Part shown: piece after piece, positions 5,740-13,376 of the stretch
How positions within the stretch are numbered: position 1 is the stretch's first letter
Layout: each line of letters opens with the position of its first letter
Assembly (NCBI GenBank): GCA_027296665.1
Contig: JAPUIV010000281.1
Coordinates: 1-14,737 of the forward strand
DNA length: 14,737 nucleotides
Direction of reading: 5' to 3'
Origin: Acidobacteriota bacterium
Lineage (GTDB): Bacteria; Acidobacteriota; Polarisedimenticolia; JAPUIV01
Notes under the pieces: generated by a model
What the model was told of the DNA's origin: nothing
The model's input: only the letters and a program-made list of their open reading frames with translations
The model's database searches: none
Translations under genes and position numbers: made by a program

Positions 5740-8151
5740 TTGCAATTCCTGTACAGCGTGGCGATGGTGGCCGGCAGCCTCCTTCTCTTGCCATTTTTTC
5801 TGCTTCGCTCCCTGGCAGGGAAAGAGACCTTCAATCACCTCCGGGAACGTTTCGGAGGAAGCCACCAATCCGGGGATCCTGACCCGCCTCCCGGATCGAT
5901 CTGGATTCACGCGGCATCGGTGGGTGAAGTCCAGGTCGCCCGGCTCCTCATCACACGCCTCCGGGAACGGGTACCGGACCGAAGAATCGTTCTTTCAGTG
6001 ACGACTCAGACTGGAAGAAGCGTCGCCAGAAAATCGATCGGGAGCGAGGTGGCCGATCTCTTCTATTTCCCCCTTGATTTTCGTTTTGCCGTCCGGCGGG
6101 CCCTGCGGCGGATCCGGCCGGTGATGTTCATCGCCATCGAGACGGAGATCTGGCCGCAATTCCTGCGTGAGTGCCGGAGGTTCGGGATCCATTACGGAAT
6201 CGTCAACGGCCGGATCTCCCGAAAGAGTTTCGGGCGGTACCGCCTCATCCGCCCCCTTCTGGCTCCCGGGCTGTCCGGGATGTCATTTTTGTTCATGCAG
6301 AGCGAGAAGGAAGCAGAACGGATCCAGGCCCTGGGAGCCCCTGCGCATCGAATCCGGATCACCGGAAACCTGAAATCAGATTTTTCTCCCAACGAACCGG
6401 AGCGGAATCGTCTCCGGAAATATTTTGGAGTGGGAAAGGAAGATCCCGTTTTCGTCGCCGGCAGCACTGCTCCCGGCGAGGAACGAATCCTCCTCAGGGC
6501 ATTCCGGGAGGCCCGCGAACGGATTCCCCTCCTCCGTCTGATCCTTGCACCAAGACACCCCGAACGGTTTGACGAGGTTTTCCAGCTTCTTCAGGAGGAG
6601 AGGATCCCGGCCCTGCGCAGAACGGACCGGAGATATACGGTTGGTGAGCCATGGGAGGTGTTTCTCCTGGATAGCCTGGGTGAGCTTCCCCATGTGTACG
6701 GACTGGCCACCGTTGCCTTCGTGGGAGGGAGCCTGGTACCTAAGGGAGGACACAACCCGGTCGAACCGGCGGCCTGGGGCAAACCCGTCTTGTTCGGACC
6801 CTACATGGAGAACTTCCAACCCATCGCGCGGGAACTTCAGGAAACGGGTGGCGCCCTGTTGGTAACCGGCTGGGAAGATCTGCGGTCTGCGCTCCTCCGT
6901 CTCCTGGTCAATCCGGAAACGTACCGGCAAGCGGCGGCGGGGGCCAAGCGCTGGGCGGACCGTCACCGGGGCGCGCTGGAAAAGACCTGCCAGAACCTGG
7001 CCGGCATCCTCGGTTCCTCCGAGGCCGGGCCGGAAGGCGCTGGAATGAAGCAGGCATTTCTCCAACGGAAATCTCTCCTCTCTTCCATGATGGCGCCTCT
7101 TTCCTGGCCATACGGATCGTTGATGGCTTACCGGAACCGGCGCTATGAACGCCCCGGGAGTACAGAAAGGGCGCCGATTCCCGTCCTCAGCGTGGGAAAC
7201 CTCGCGGTGGGGGGCACGGGAAAGACCCCGGTGACAATCGGTCTTGCCCGGATCCTGCTGGCGGAAGGATGGAGACCGGCAATCATCAGCCGGGGCTACG
7301 GGAGAAAGGGAAGGTCAAGGGAACTCCGGGCCATCCGGACCGCCGATGGAGGATCCTTGCCCCGAGCCGATCGATTGGGAGATGAACCCGCCCTGATGGC
7401 CCGACGTATGCCGGAGATCCCGATCATCGTGTGCAGTGACCGCCTGCGGGCCGTCCGCCACGCCTGGGAACGGTTCGGAGCGGAGGTGGCGCTTCTGGAT
7501 GACGGCTTCCAGCATCGCCGCCTGCACCGCGACGTCGATTTGCTTCTTGTCGACTCCATGAATCCATTCGGTAATGGCCGGTTGTTGCCTGCCGGTCCCC
7601 TCCGGGAATCGATGCGGGGAATCGGCAGGGCAAGCGCCGTTCTTTTGACTCGATGGAATCTGGCCTCCCCGGGACCGGATTTGATCGGTGCGGTACGCCG
7701 ATGGGCGGGCCCTAAAACTCCCATATTCCGTTGCTGCCAAAAATCGGTGGGACTGCTGGGCCCCATGGAGGGAAAAAGGCAGGAACTGGAACATCTATCC
7801 GGTGTGCCCGTCCTCGCCTTCGCGGGGATCGGCAACCCGGCATCCTTCGATGCAGAGCTTCTCCGTTGCCGGTTCCAGGTAACCGGGATCCTCCATTTTC
7901 GCGATCATCATCCCTATTCAAACACGGACCGGAACCGGATCCTCCGGGCCGCGGCCAGGACCGGGGCCGAGGCATTATTGACCACCGAGAAGGACTGGGT
8001 CCGGTTTCCGGTGGAGGGTTGCCCCTTACCGCTGTACGCCCTGGAGGTGACACAGGAGCCGATGGAGAGGGAGGATTTCATTCAGTTCCTCCGTGCCGCC
8101 CTGCCGGAACCTCCTGCAACCGGCCGCCTCCTCGCCGGAGAACAACGATGA
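5740..8151 (+). CDS. waaA-lpxK: Fused Kdo transferase and tetraacyldisaccharide 4'-kinase (WaaA-LpxK)
   Basis: One 803-residue ORF carries two complete lipid A enzymes. Residues 1 to about 425 are WaaA/KdtA, a GT-B glycosyltransferase that adds Kdo from CMP-Kdo to lipid IVA. It has an N-terminal membrane anchor at about 5-27, LRERFGG with Glu36 as the likely catalytic Glu, IHAASVGEVQ, GSTAPGEE and GGSLVPKGGHNPVEPAAWGK. A Ser/Gly/Glu-rich linker leads to LpxK from about 436. LpxK phosphorylates the lipid A disaccharide at the 4' position, and here shows SVGNLAVGGTGKTP (Walker A, Lys495), ISRGYGR, LLDDGFQHRRLHRDVD and LLPAGPLRE. LpxK makes the substrate of WaaA, so the fusion joins consecutive steps at the inner membrane, in reverse order along the chain. 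The TTG start is seven bases after GGGAG. The last four bases overlap the next gene. Both domains look intact, which argues against a sequencing artefact. Confidence 0.93.
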   Translation: MQFLYSVAMVAGSLLLLPFFLLRSLAGKETFNHLRERFGGSHQSGDPDPPPGSIWIHAASVGEVQVARLLITRLRERVPDRRIVLSVTTQTGRSVARKSIGSEVADLFYFPLDFRFAVRRALRRIRPVMFIAIETEIWPQFLRECRRFGIHYGIVNGRISRKSFGRYRLIRPLLAPGLSGMSFLFMQSEKEAERIQALGAPAHRIRITGNLKSDFSPNEPERNRLRKYFGVGKEDPVFVAGSTAPGEERILLRAFREARERIPLLRLILAPRHPERFDEVFQLLQEERIPALRRTDRRYTVGEPWEVFLLDSLGELPHVYGLATVAFVGGSLVPKGGHNPVEPAAWGKPVLFGPYMENFQPIARELQETGGALLVTGWEDLRSALLRLLVNPETYRQAAAGAKRWADRHRGALEKTCQNLAGILGSSEAGPEGAGMKQAFLQRKSLLSSMMAPLSWPYGSLMAYRNRRYERPGSTERAPIPVLSVGNLAVGGTGKTPVTIGLARILLAEGWRPAIISRGYGRKGRSRELRAIRTADGGSLPRADRLGDEPALMARRMPEIPIIVCSDRLRAVRHAWERFGAEVALLDDGFQHRRLHRDVDLLLVDSMNPFGNGRLLPAGPLRESMRGIGRASAVLLTRWNLASPGPDLIGAVRRWAGPKTPIFRCCQKSVGLLGPMEGKRQELEHLSGVPVLAFAGIGNPASFDAELLRCRFQVTGILHFRDHHPYSNTDRNRILRAAARTGAEALLTTEKDWVRFPVEGCPLPLYALEVTQEPMEREDFIQFLRAALPEPPATGRLLAGEQR
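7032..7047 (+). promoter_or_regulatory. Possible internal ribosome site and ATG for LpxK alone
   Basis: GGAAGG (7032-7037), seven bases and an in-frame ATG (7045-7047, Met436) lie exactly where the LpxK part begins (MKQAFLQRK). This is better than the ribosome sites of some other genes in the operon. It could give a separate LpxK product, or be a relic of a former gene border. Confidence 0.4.
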
Positions 8152-9074
8152 GGCATCGGCTGGAGTATCTTCTGGTCCTCGCCTCGGCCTACCTCGCCCG
8201 CTTCCTCCCCACCTCTGCCTGCCGGAAGGTTCTGCAGAACATCGGTCTGGTCTTCTACTTCCTCTCCCGCAGATATCGCCGGGTGGCCCTCGAGAACCTC
8301 AAAAGAATCCACCCGGGTTCCGATCGATTGAAGGAACGGCAGAGAATCGCCAAAGCCTCGTTCCGGAACCTCGGCAGGATGCTTTCCGACATCCTGAGCC
8401 TCAGCTATCTGTCCGGGAAGGAGATCGAGGCGTTGGTCGACCTGGAGGGGTGGGAACACCTGGAAAAGGCAATCCGGCGCGGCAAAGGAGTGCTTCTCTT
8501 CTCAGCCCATTTCGGCAACTGGGAAATAGTCCCTCTGCTTCAGGGATACCGCGGGTATACCGTCCACATTATCTCCCGGCCCCTCGATAACCCGTACCTG
8601 GAGAAATACCTGAACCGGGTTCGGTCCCGGTCGGGCAACCTGGTGATTCCCAAGCAGGGTGCCATCCGGAAATGCATCTGGCCGATCCGGAAGGGGGGTA
8701 CGGTTGCCATCGTGATCGATCAAAAGGTCAGGTGGGACCAGGGGGTTTCTGTCGACTTCCTGGGGAAACCGGCAGCCACCACACGAACGCTGGCACGCCT
8801 CGCCATGCGGTACCGGTGCGCTGTGGTTCCCGTTTTTTCCATTCCTCTCGCCTCCGGACGATTCCGGGTCAAGTATGAACCGGAGGTTCCCCTCCCCCCT
8901 GATACCGGCAGTGAGGAAGACCGGGTCCGGCAACTTACTCAGCAATGCACCCGGGTCATCGAAAAATACGTTCGCAAATACCCGGAATTCTGGTTCTGGA
9001 TGCACCGGAGATGGCACCGGAGCATGCCCGAGCCGGTGGACGGGATGGCAACAACGGCCCGCGTTGACGGGTGA
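8148..9074 (+). CDS. lpxL: Lipid A secondary acyltransferase, LpxL/HtrB family
   Basis: This 308-residue lysophospholipid-acyltransferase-like protein has the catalytic HFGNWE (HX4E, His121 and Glu126), a DQ motif (Asp191-Gln192) in IVIDQKV and the C-terminal WFWMHRRW (282-289) typical of LpxL, LpxM and LpxP. The family moves an acyl chain from acyl-ACP to the hydroxyacyl groups of Kdo-lipid IVA at the cytoplasmic face of the inner membrane. A hydrophobic N-terminus (about residues 7-20 and 31-39) would anchor it. Acyl length and position cannot be read from the sequence. The ATG (8148) overlaps the waaA-lpxK stop as ATGA and has GGAG seven bases upstream, which suggests translational coupling. 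The frame is open further upstream, but that part lies inside LpxK coding sequence. Acting right after WaaA fits its place in the operon. Confidence 0.88.
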   Translation: MRHRLEYLLVLASAYLARFLPTSACRKVLQNIGLVFYFLSRRYRRVALENLKRIHPGSDRLKERQRIAKASFRNLGRMLSDILSLSYLSGKEIEALVDLEGWEHLEKAIRRGKGVLLFSAHFGNWEIVPLLQGYRGYTVHIISRPLDNPYLEKYLNRVRSRSGNLVIPKQGAIRKCIWPIRKGGTVAIVIDQKVRWDQGVSVDFLGKPAATTRTLARLAMRYRCAVVPVFSIPLASGRFRVKYEPEVPLPPDTGSEEDRVRQLTQQCTRVIEKYVRKYPEFWFWMHRRWHRSMPEPVDGMATTARVDG

Positions 9075-9081
9075 TACCTAC

Positions 9082-9678
9082 GTGAACAATATGAAGAGAA
9101 AAGCGATATTCCTGGATCGGGATGGAACCGTTTCCCGGGAGATCGGGTATATGACCGACATCAAGCGGTTGCAACTTCTCCCCCGAAGCGCGGAAGCGGT
9201 CGGGGCCATCAATCGATCCGGTTTCCTGGCGATTCTGGCCACAAACCAATCCGGGGTTGCGCGGGGGCTGTTTCCGGCTCGATCCGTCCACCTCGCCCAC
9301 GCCCGGCTCCGATCGCTCCTGGCCCGGAAGGGGGCCTTCCTCGACTCGGTCTATTTTTGTCCGCACCATCCCCGGGAGGGCCGCCCACCCTTCCGAATGC
9401 ATTGCCAATGCCGGAAACCCCACCCGGGGATGCTCCTGCGGGCGGCGCGAGAGCATCGACTGGATCTCAAGGAATGCTATATGGTGGGAGACAGCGTCAA
9501 GGATATGGAAATGGCCCGGCGGGCCGGCGCGACGCCGGTGATGGTTCTCACCGGTTACGGCCGGGGCGAACGGGAAAGGCTCGCCGAGAGCCGCAACTCC
9601 CGTCCCGCCCAAATCGCCGGAGATCTCATGGAGGCGATCACATGGATCCTGTCAAGACACGGGAACCCGGAGAGATGA
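9082..9678 (+). CDS. gmhB: D-glycero-D-manno-heptose 1,7-bisphosphate 7-phosphatase
   Basis: This is a 198-residue HAD phosphatase of the histidinol-phosphatase/GmhB type. Motif I is FLDRDGTV (Asp12, Asp14), motif II TNQSG (54-58), motif III lysine in CRKPHPG (Lys112) and motif IV GDSVKD (Asp137, Asp141). The zinc site is Cys93, His95, Cys108 and Cys110, matching the spacing in characterised GmhB proteins. The enzyme removes the 7-phosphate from heptose bisphosphate in ADP-heptose synthesis, and the neighbouring heptose kinase supports this over histidinol phosphatase. I chose GTG (9082) because GGGTGAT, overlapping the lpxL stop, is six bases upstream. ATG (9091) is an alternative that loses three residues but has no ribosome site at a good distance. 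The stop overlaps the next start by four bases. Confidence 0.88.
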   Translation: MNNMKRKAIFLDRDGTVSREIGYMTDIKRLQLLPRSAEAVGAINRSGFLAILATNQSGVARGLFPARSVHLAHARLRSLLARKGAFLDSVYFCPHHPREGRPPFRMHCQCRKPHPGMLLRAAREHRLDLKECYMVGDSVKDMEMARRAGATPVMVLTGYGRGERERLAESRNSRPAQIAGDLMEAITWILSRHGNPER

Positions 9679-10703
9679 CCGGAATACCGGCATGGAATCG
9701 TTTATCGGATCTGCTGGATTCCTTCCAGGGTATCCGGATCCTGGTACTAGGAGATCTGGTCCTGGACGAATTCCTTTTTGGCGAGATCCGCAGGGTTTCC
9801 CGGGAGGCCCCGGTTCTCATCCTGGACCACACCGAAACCGCCTGTCATCCCGGCGGCGGCGCCAACGCCATCCAGAATCTGTTCAATCTGGGGGCGAAGG
9901 TGATTCCGGTTGGAATTGTTGGAAACGATCCATCCGGCCGGGAATTGCTGAAAATTCTTCGGAGTTGGGAGATTGATACCGCCGAGATCATGGTCGGCCC
10001 CCAATGGCAAACTCCCACCAAAACCCGCATCCTCGCCGGCCTGCCGCAATCGAGCAAACAACAGGTTCTCCGGGTCGACCGGGGAGACCGTGGAGGGGTA
10101 CCCGAGGGTGCCTCGGCGCAGATTCTCTCCTCTCTTCGCCGGCGGGTCGGAGAGGTTCAGGGGATGCTGATCTCCGACTACGGGTATGGCAGTATCCCCG
10201 CGGGGGAGATTTCGGCCATCCTGGGAGTGGCGAAACGCTCCGGGCTCAGGGTCACAGTCGACAGCCGCAACCAACTGGCCGCCTTCCACGGCATCACCGC
10301 GGCCACACCGAACCTGGAGGAAGCGGAAAAGATCCTTGAATTCCGGATAGGAGATGATGAACAAAGGCTTGCGGAGGCCGGCCGGAACCTACTGGACAGG
10401 GTTGAAACCGAAGCCCTTCTGATCACCCTGGGAAGCCGGGGCATGGGCCTGTTCCTGGGGAACCAGACCGGTATGGAACGAATCCCCGCGTCGGGGCCAA
10501 GGAACCCTGTTGATGTCACGGGAGCAGGCGACACCGTAATCAGTGTGTTCACCCTGGGTATCCTGGCCGGCGGTTCGTTTCTGGAGGCTGCGCACCTCGC
10601 CAATATCGCCGCCGGAATTTCGGTCATGAAACTTGGTACGGAACCGGTAAGCACGATCGAGATTCGCCAGAAGATCCAGGCGGGGAAGAAAGAGGACCGA
10701 TGA
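9675..10703 (+). CDS. rfaE1: D-glycero-beta-D-manno-heptose-7-phosphate kinase (RfaE domain I, HldA)
   Basis: This 342-residue PfkB/ribokinase-family protein equals the N-terminal half of E. coli HldE. It has VLGDLVLDEFLFG, the substrate-loop GGGANA (60-65), KTRILAG near 116-122, DYGYG (168-172) and the anion-hole/catalytic-base motif DVTGAGDT (280-287, Asp286 as base). It phosphorylates heptose 7-phosphate at position 1 to give the bisphosphate used by GmhB. The ATG overlaps the gmhB stop (ATGA). A GGAGAG sits almost directly against the ATG, too close for normal use, so start efficiency may depend on coupling to gmhB. In this genome the kinase and the nucleotidyltransferase are separate genes (HldA/HldC type) and not one HldE. 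Confidence 0.92.
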   Translation: MTGIPAWNRLSDLLDSFQGIRILVLGDLVLDEFLFGEIRRVSREAPVLILDHTETACHPGGGANAIQNLFNLGAKVIPVGIVGNDPSGRELLKILRSWEIDTAEIMVGPQWQTPTKTRILAGLPQSSKQQVLRVDRGDRGGVPEGASAQILSSLRRRVGEVQGMLISDYGYGSIPAGEISAILGVAKRSGLRVTVDSRNQLAAFHGITAATPNLEEAEKILEFRIGDDEQRLAEAGRNLLDRVETEALLITLGSRGMGLFLGNQTGMERIPASGPRNPVDVTGAGDTVISVFTLGILAGGSFLEAAHLANIAAGISVMKLGTEPVSTIEIRQKIQAGKKEDR

Positions 10704-11188
10704 TGGGGGAGATCCTTTCCCTTGAAATTCTTTCCGAACGCCTGCGGAAAGACCGGCAGCAAAAATCAACGGTGGTTCTCGCCAACGGATGTTTCGATTT
10801 GATCCACGTGGGCCATCTCCGCTACCTGGAAGAGGCGAAACAGATCGGGGATATCCTGGTGGTCGGTGTTAATTCGGATCGCTCGGTACGGGAGATCAAG
10901 GGAATGGGTCGACCCGTTCTCAGCGAGGCGGAAAGGGCAATCCTGGTGGGAAGTTTCGCCTGCGTAGATTTTGTGTTTGTCTTCGACGAACCGTCAGTGG
11001 AAAGGGCGATCCGAAAACTCCGGCCGGATTGGCATTGCAAGGGTACCGATTACACCCAAGATACGGTTCCGGAGGCGGCTGCCTCGCGATCTGCGGGGGC
11101 AAGAATTGCCATCACGGGAGACCCCAAATCACACTCCAGTAAGGACCTGATTACCAGGGTCCTCGCCACTTTCCGCGCTACCATTTAA
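10700..11188 (+). CDS. rfaE2: D-glycero-beta-D-manno-heptose 1-phosphate adenylyltransferase (RfaE domain II, HldC)
   Basis: This is a 162-residue cytidylyltransferase-like nucleotidyltransferase. It has ANGCFDLIHVGHLRYLEEAK with the HxGH signature (36-39), VGVNSDRSV, KGMGRPV and KGTDYTQDTVPE (114-125), and equals the C-terminal half of HldE. It transfers AMP from ATP to heptose 1-phosphate, making ADP-heptose before epimerisation. Two tandem ATG codons (10700 and 10703) are possible starts. The first overlaps the rfaE1 stop as ATGA, while the second is better spaced from AGAGGA (10691-10696). The C-terminal tail from about residue 126 is more divergent than the core. It is the last gene of the LPS operon. 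Only 31 bases separate its stop from the convergent rplQ stop. Confidence 0.92.
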   Translation: MMGEILSLEILSERLRKDRQQKSTVVLANGCFDLIHVGHLRYLEEAKQIGDILVVGVNSDRSVREIKGMGRPVLSEAERAILVGSFACVDFVFVFDEPSVERAIRKLRPDWHCKGTDYTQDTVPEAAASRSAGARIAITGDPKSHSSKDLITRVLATFRATI

Positions 11189-11219
11189 GAGCCGGTGAAA
11201 GCCGCCTCGGAGGCCCCCA

Positions 11220-11666
11220 TCAGGCACTCCCTTTTTCCCCAGCCGAAGCGGTCTTTTTTGTCTCTTTTTCCTTCTTCAGGTAACGCTTCCTGCGGGTAAT
11301 CTTTTCCTCACTGCCGACGAGTTCAACGATTGCCATCTCGGCAGCGTCTCCCCTCCGCCTCCCAAGTTTCAGTATCCGAAGATACCCCCCCGGGCGGTCG
11401 GAAAAACGGGGGGCGATAGTGTCAAACAACTTGCGAACGATACCTGCATTGGTAATGGTTCGAAGAACCCTCCTTCTCGCGTGCAGATCATCGCCTTTAC
11501 GGGAAATAGTGATCAGGCGTTCGGCAAACGGACGGAGTTCCTTGGCCTTGGGCAGGGTGGTCCGGATACGTTCCCGGTCGAAAAGGGATTTGGCGAGCCC
11601 CCGAAGCAGTGCTTTTCGAGTCGCCGATTTCCTGCCGAGTTTTCTCCCACGCCACCGATGTCTCAT
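11220..11666 (-). CDS. rplQ: 50S ribosomal protein L17 (bL17)
   Basis: This is a 148-residue L17. It starts with MRHRWRGRKLGR, continues with RKALLRGLAKSLF and shows the family's ITNAGIVRKLFDTIAPRF and GGYLRILKLGRRRGDAAEMA segments. Its Lys/Glu/Ala-rich tail (about 125-148) is longer than in short L17 proteins. L17 binds 23S rRNA in the large subunit. It is the last gene of the alpha operon, 28 bases after rpoA, with GGAAGAGG just upstream of the ATG. Confidence 0.97.
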   Translation of the reverse strand: MRHRWRGRKLGRKSATRKALLRGLAKSLFDRERIRTTLPKAKELRPFAERLITISRKGDDLHARRRVLRTITNAGIVRKLFDTIAPRFSDRPGGYLRILKLGRRRGDAAEMAIVELVGSEEKITRRKRYLKKEKETKKTASAGEKGSA

Positions 11667-11686
11667 GGCCTCTTCCTTATCGAATC

Positions 11687-11707
11687 AACCGGTCTCAGGA
11701 ACCGGTT
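11687..11707 (-). repeat. Inverted repeat across the rpoA stop codon
   Basis: AACCGGT (11687-11693) and ACCGGTT (11701-11707) are exact inverted copies with a 7-base loop, placed over the end of rpoA and 20 bases before the rplQ ATG. No U-tract follows, so it is not a standard terminator. It could shape the rpoA-rplQ junction in the mRNA. Confidence 0.35.
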
Positions 11708-12684
11708 ATCAGGGACTTTTGTTTCAGTTCTTCGAGCTTCATGCCAAGGCCGAAACCCATCTCTCCGAGAATCTCTTTGATCTCGTTCAATGATTTCCTT
11801 CCGAAATTTTTGGTTTTCAACATCTCGCTTTCACTCTTCTGGACCAACTCTCCGATGGTTCGGATATCGGCTGCCTTGAGACAATTGTATGACCGGACGG
11901 AAAGTTCCAGTTCTTCGACGCTGCGATTGAGGTTCTCGGCGAGGCGATCCCGGTCCCGATCGGCATCGTCCTCTTCAAAAACTCCCAGTTCCTCGAAATG
12001 AATGAAAATCGACAGGTGGTCTTGAATCAACTTCGAGGCCAAGCTCACCGCATCCTGCGGAGTGGTAGCACCGTTGGTCCACACCTCCAACGACATCCGG
12101 TCATAGTCCGTCGTTTGGCCGAGCCGCGCATCCTCCACGGAGAAATTGACCTTCCGGACGGGGGAATGAACGGAATCGAGAGGAATGTATCCAATATCAA
12201 GATCCGGCTCCATGTTCCGATCGGCGGAAACATACCCCCGGCCCTGTTTGACACGCATTACCATGTGAAGGTTACCCTCCTCGCCCAAGGTGGCAACGTG
12301 CATATCGGGATCGAGGATCTCAAGATTTGGGTTGGTTTCGAAATTACCAGCCTTGATTTCCCCCTTCCCTTCCGCCTTGAGAATGAGAGTTTCCGGGTGG
12401 TCGACATTGATTTTCATGGGAATTCTTCTCAGGTTCAGGAGAATATCGGTGATATCCTCCTTCACTCCGGGGATGGAGGTGAATTCGTGAAGAATACCCT
12501 CGATCTTGACGGCAGTGATTGCCGCACCTTCAATCGATGACATGAGCACCCTGCGAAGGGCGTTGCCGATGGTGGTTCCGAATCCCCTCTCGAACGGCTG
12601 TGCGAAAAACCGGCCGTAGGTCGGAGTCAGGGTTTCCGGGTCGTATTCGAGGCGTTTCGGCCTCTGAAATCCTTTCCAGAGCAT
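11695..12684 (-). CDS. rpoA: RNA polymerase alpha subunit
   Basis: The 329-residue product has both alpha domains. The N-terminal assembly domain (about 1-225) includes RFFAQPFERGFGTTIGNALR, SSIEGAAITAVKIEG and HEFTSIPGVKEDITDILLNL, which form the dimer and contact beta and beta'. An acidic linker (EEDDADRDRDRLAEN) leads to the C-terminal domain (about 245-315) with SVEELELSVRSYNCLK and KSESEMLKTKNFGRKSLNEI, which contacts UP elements and activators. The ATG at 12684 gives MLWKGFQRPKRL, a common style of N-terminus. A TTG at 12693 in the same frame would add three residues. AGGAGG is 12 bases from the ATG but only three from the TTG, so the true start is uncertain. It lies in the usual place between rpsD and rplQ. 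Confidence 0.96.
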   Translation of the reverse strand: MLWKGFQRPKRLEYDPETLTPTYGRFFAQPFERGFGTTIGNALRRVLMSSIEGAAITAVKIEGILHEFTSIPGVKEDITDILLNLRRIPMKINVDHPETLILKAEGKGEIKAGNFETNPNLEILDPDMHVATLGEEGNLHMVMRVKQGRGYVSADRNMEPDLDIGYIPLDSVHSPVRKVNFSVEDARLGQTTDYDRMSLEVWTNGATTPQDAVSLASKLIQDHLSIFIHFEELGVFEEDDADRDRDRLAENLNRSVEELELSVRSYNCLKAADIRTIGELVQKSESEMLKTKNFGRKSLNEIKEILGEMGFGLGMKLEELKQKSLITGS

Positions 12685-12718
12685 GAGTTCCAATTCCCTC
12701 CTGTGAAAGAAGAGTGGG

Positions 12719-13348
12719 TTATTTGGAATACAATTCCACGATCAACTGTTCCTGAATCGGCATCGGGATATCCTCCCGGACCGGCAAATTCTTCACCGCG
12801 CCGCGGAAACCCTCCGGGTCGAGGTCCAGCCAGGCGGGAACACCGCGGCCCTGGGCGGCGGCCACCGCGGATTGGACAAACACGTTTTTCTTCGCCTTTT
12901 CCGCCAGGGTGATGGAATCACCTTTCCGGACCCGGAAGGAGGGAATATTCACCTTTCTTCCATTCACCAGAACGTGGCCGTGGCGTACCAATTGCCGGGC
13001 CTGGGGCCGGGACGCGGAGAACCCGAGCCGGTAAATGATGGCGTCAAGGCGCAGCTCCAGGAAGGTGAGTAGAGTTTCCCCGGTGACGCCCCGACTCCTG
13101 GCCGATGCCAGGAAGGTATTGTGAAACTGGCGTTCCAGGAGCCCGTAAATCCGTTTCACTTTCTGTTTTTCCCTGAGCTGAAGTCCGTACCCCTGGGTCT
13201 TCTTTCTGCGCCGCCTGCCGTGCTGACCGGGAGCATAGGCTCGTTTCTCGAAGGCACAGGTCTCCTTGAAACAGCGATCTCCCTTGAGGAAAAGTTTCAA
13301 GCCTTCCCGCCGGCAAAGCCGGCAAACGCTTAGATGGTATCTCGCCAC
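12719..13348 (-). CDS. rpsD: 30S ribosomal protein S4 (uS4)
   Basis: This is a 209-residue S4. MARYHLSVCRLCRREG is followed by a zinc-binding set Cys9, Cys12, Cys26 and Cys31, the cysteine-containing form of the protein. The S4 RNA-binding domain covers about 95-160 (ELRLDAIIYRLGFSASRPQA, RHGHVLVNGRKVNIPS). It binds 16S rRNA early in small-subunit assembly and in some bacteria represses the alpha operon by binding its mRNA; no such leader is visible here. A GGAGGTAGGAGACC site precedes the ATG. Confidence 0.97.
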   Translation of the reverse strand: MARYHLSVCRLCRREGLKLFLKGDRCFKETCAFEKRAYAPGQHGRRRRKKTQGYGLQLREKQKVKRIYGLLERQFHNTFLASARSRGVTGETLLTFLELRLDAIIYRLGFSASRPQARQLVRHGHVLVNGRKVNIPSFRVRKGDSITLAEKAKKNVFVQSAVAAAQGRGVPAWLDLDPEGFRGAVKNLPVREDIPMPIQEQLIVELYSK

Positions 13349-13376
13349 GGTCTCCTACCTCCAGGATCCCCTTTTC

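Noticed and set aside
7731..8147. Long N-terminal extension of the LpxL-type acyltransferase
   Set aside because: The extra codons lie within the LpxK coding region in another frame and are Pro/Gly/Arg-rich. The ATG at 8148 has GGAG and gives the normal family length.
6100..9750. Frequent TCCGGATC-like words across the plus-strand operon
   Set aside because: They fall inside codons for common residue pairs (Ile-Arg, Ser-Gly, Asp-Pro), so codon preference explains them; there is no regular spacing.
11191..11219. Bidirectional terminator between rfaE2 and rplQ
   Set aside because: Only a 4-base GCCT/AGGC stem (11204-11214) with a 3-base loop is present and no T-tract follows on either strand.
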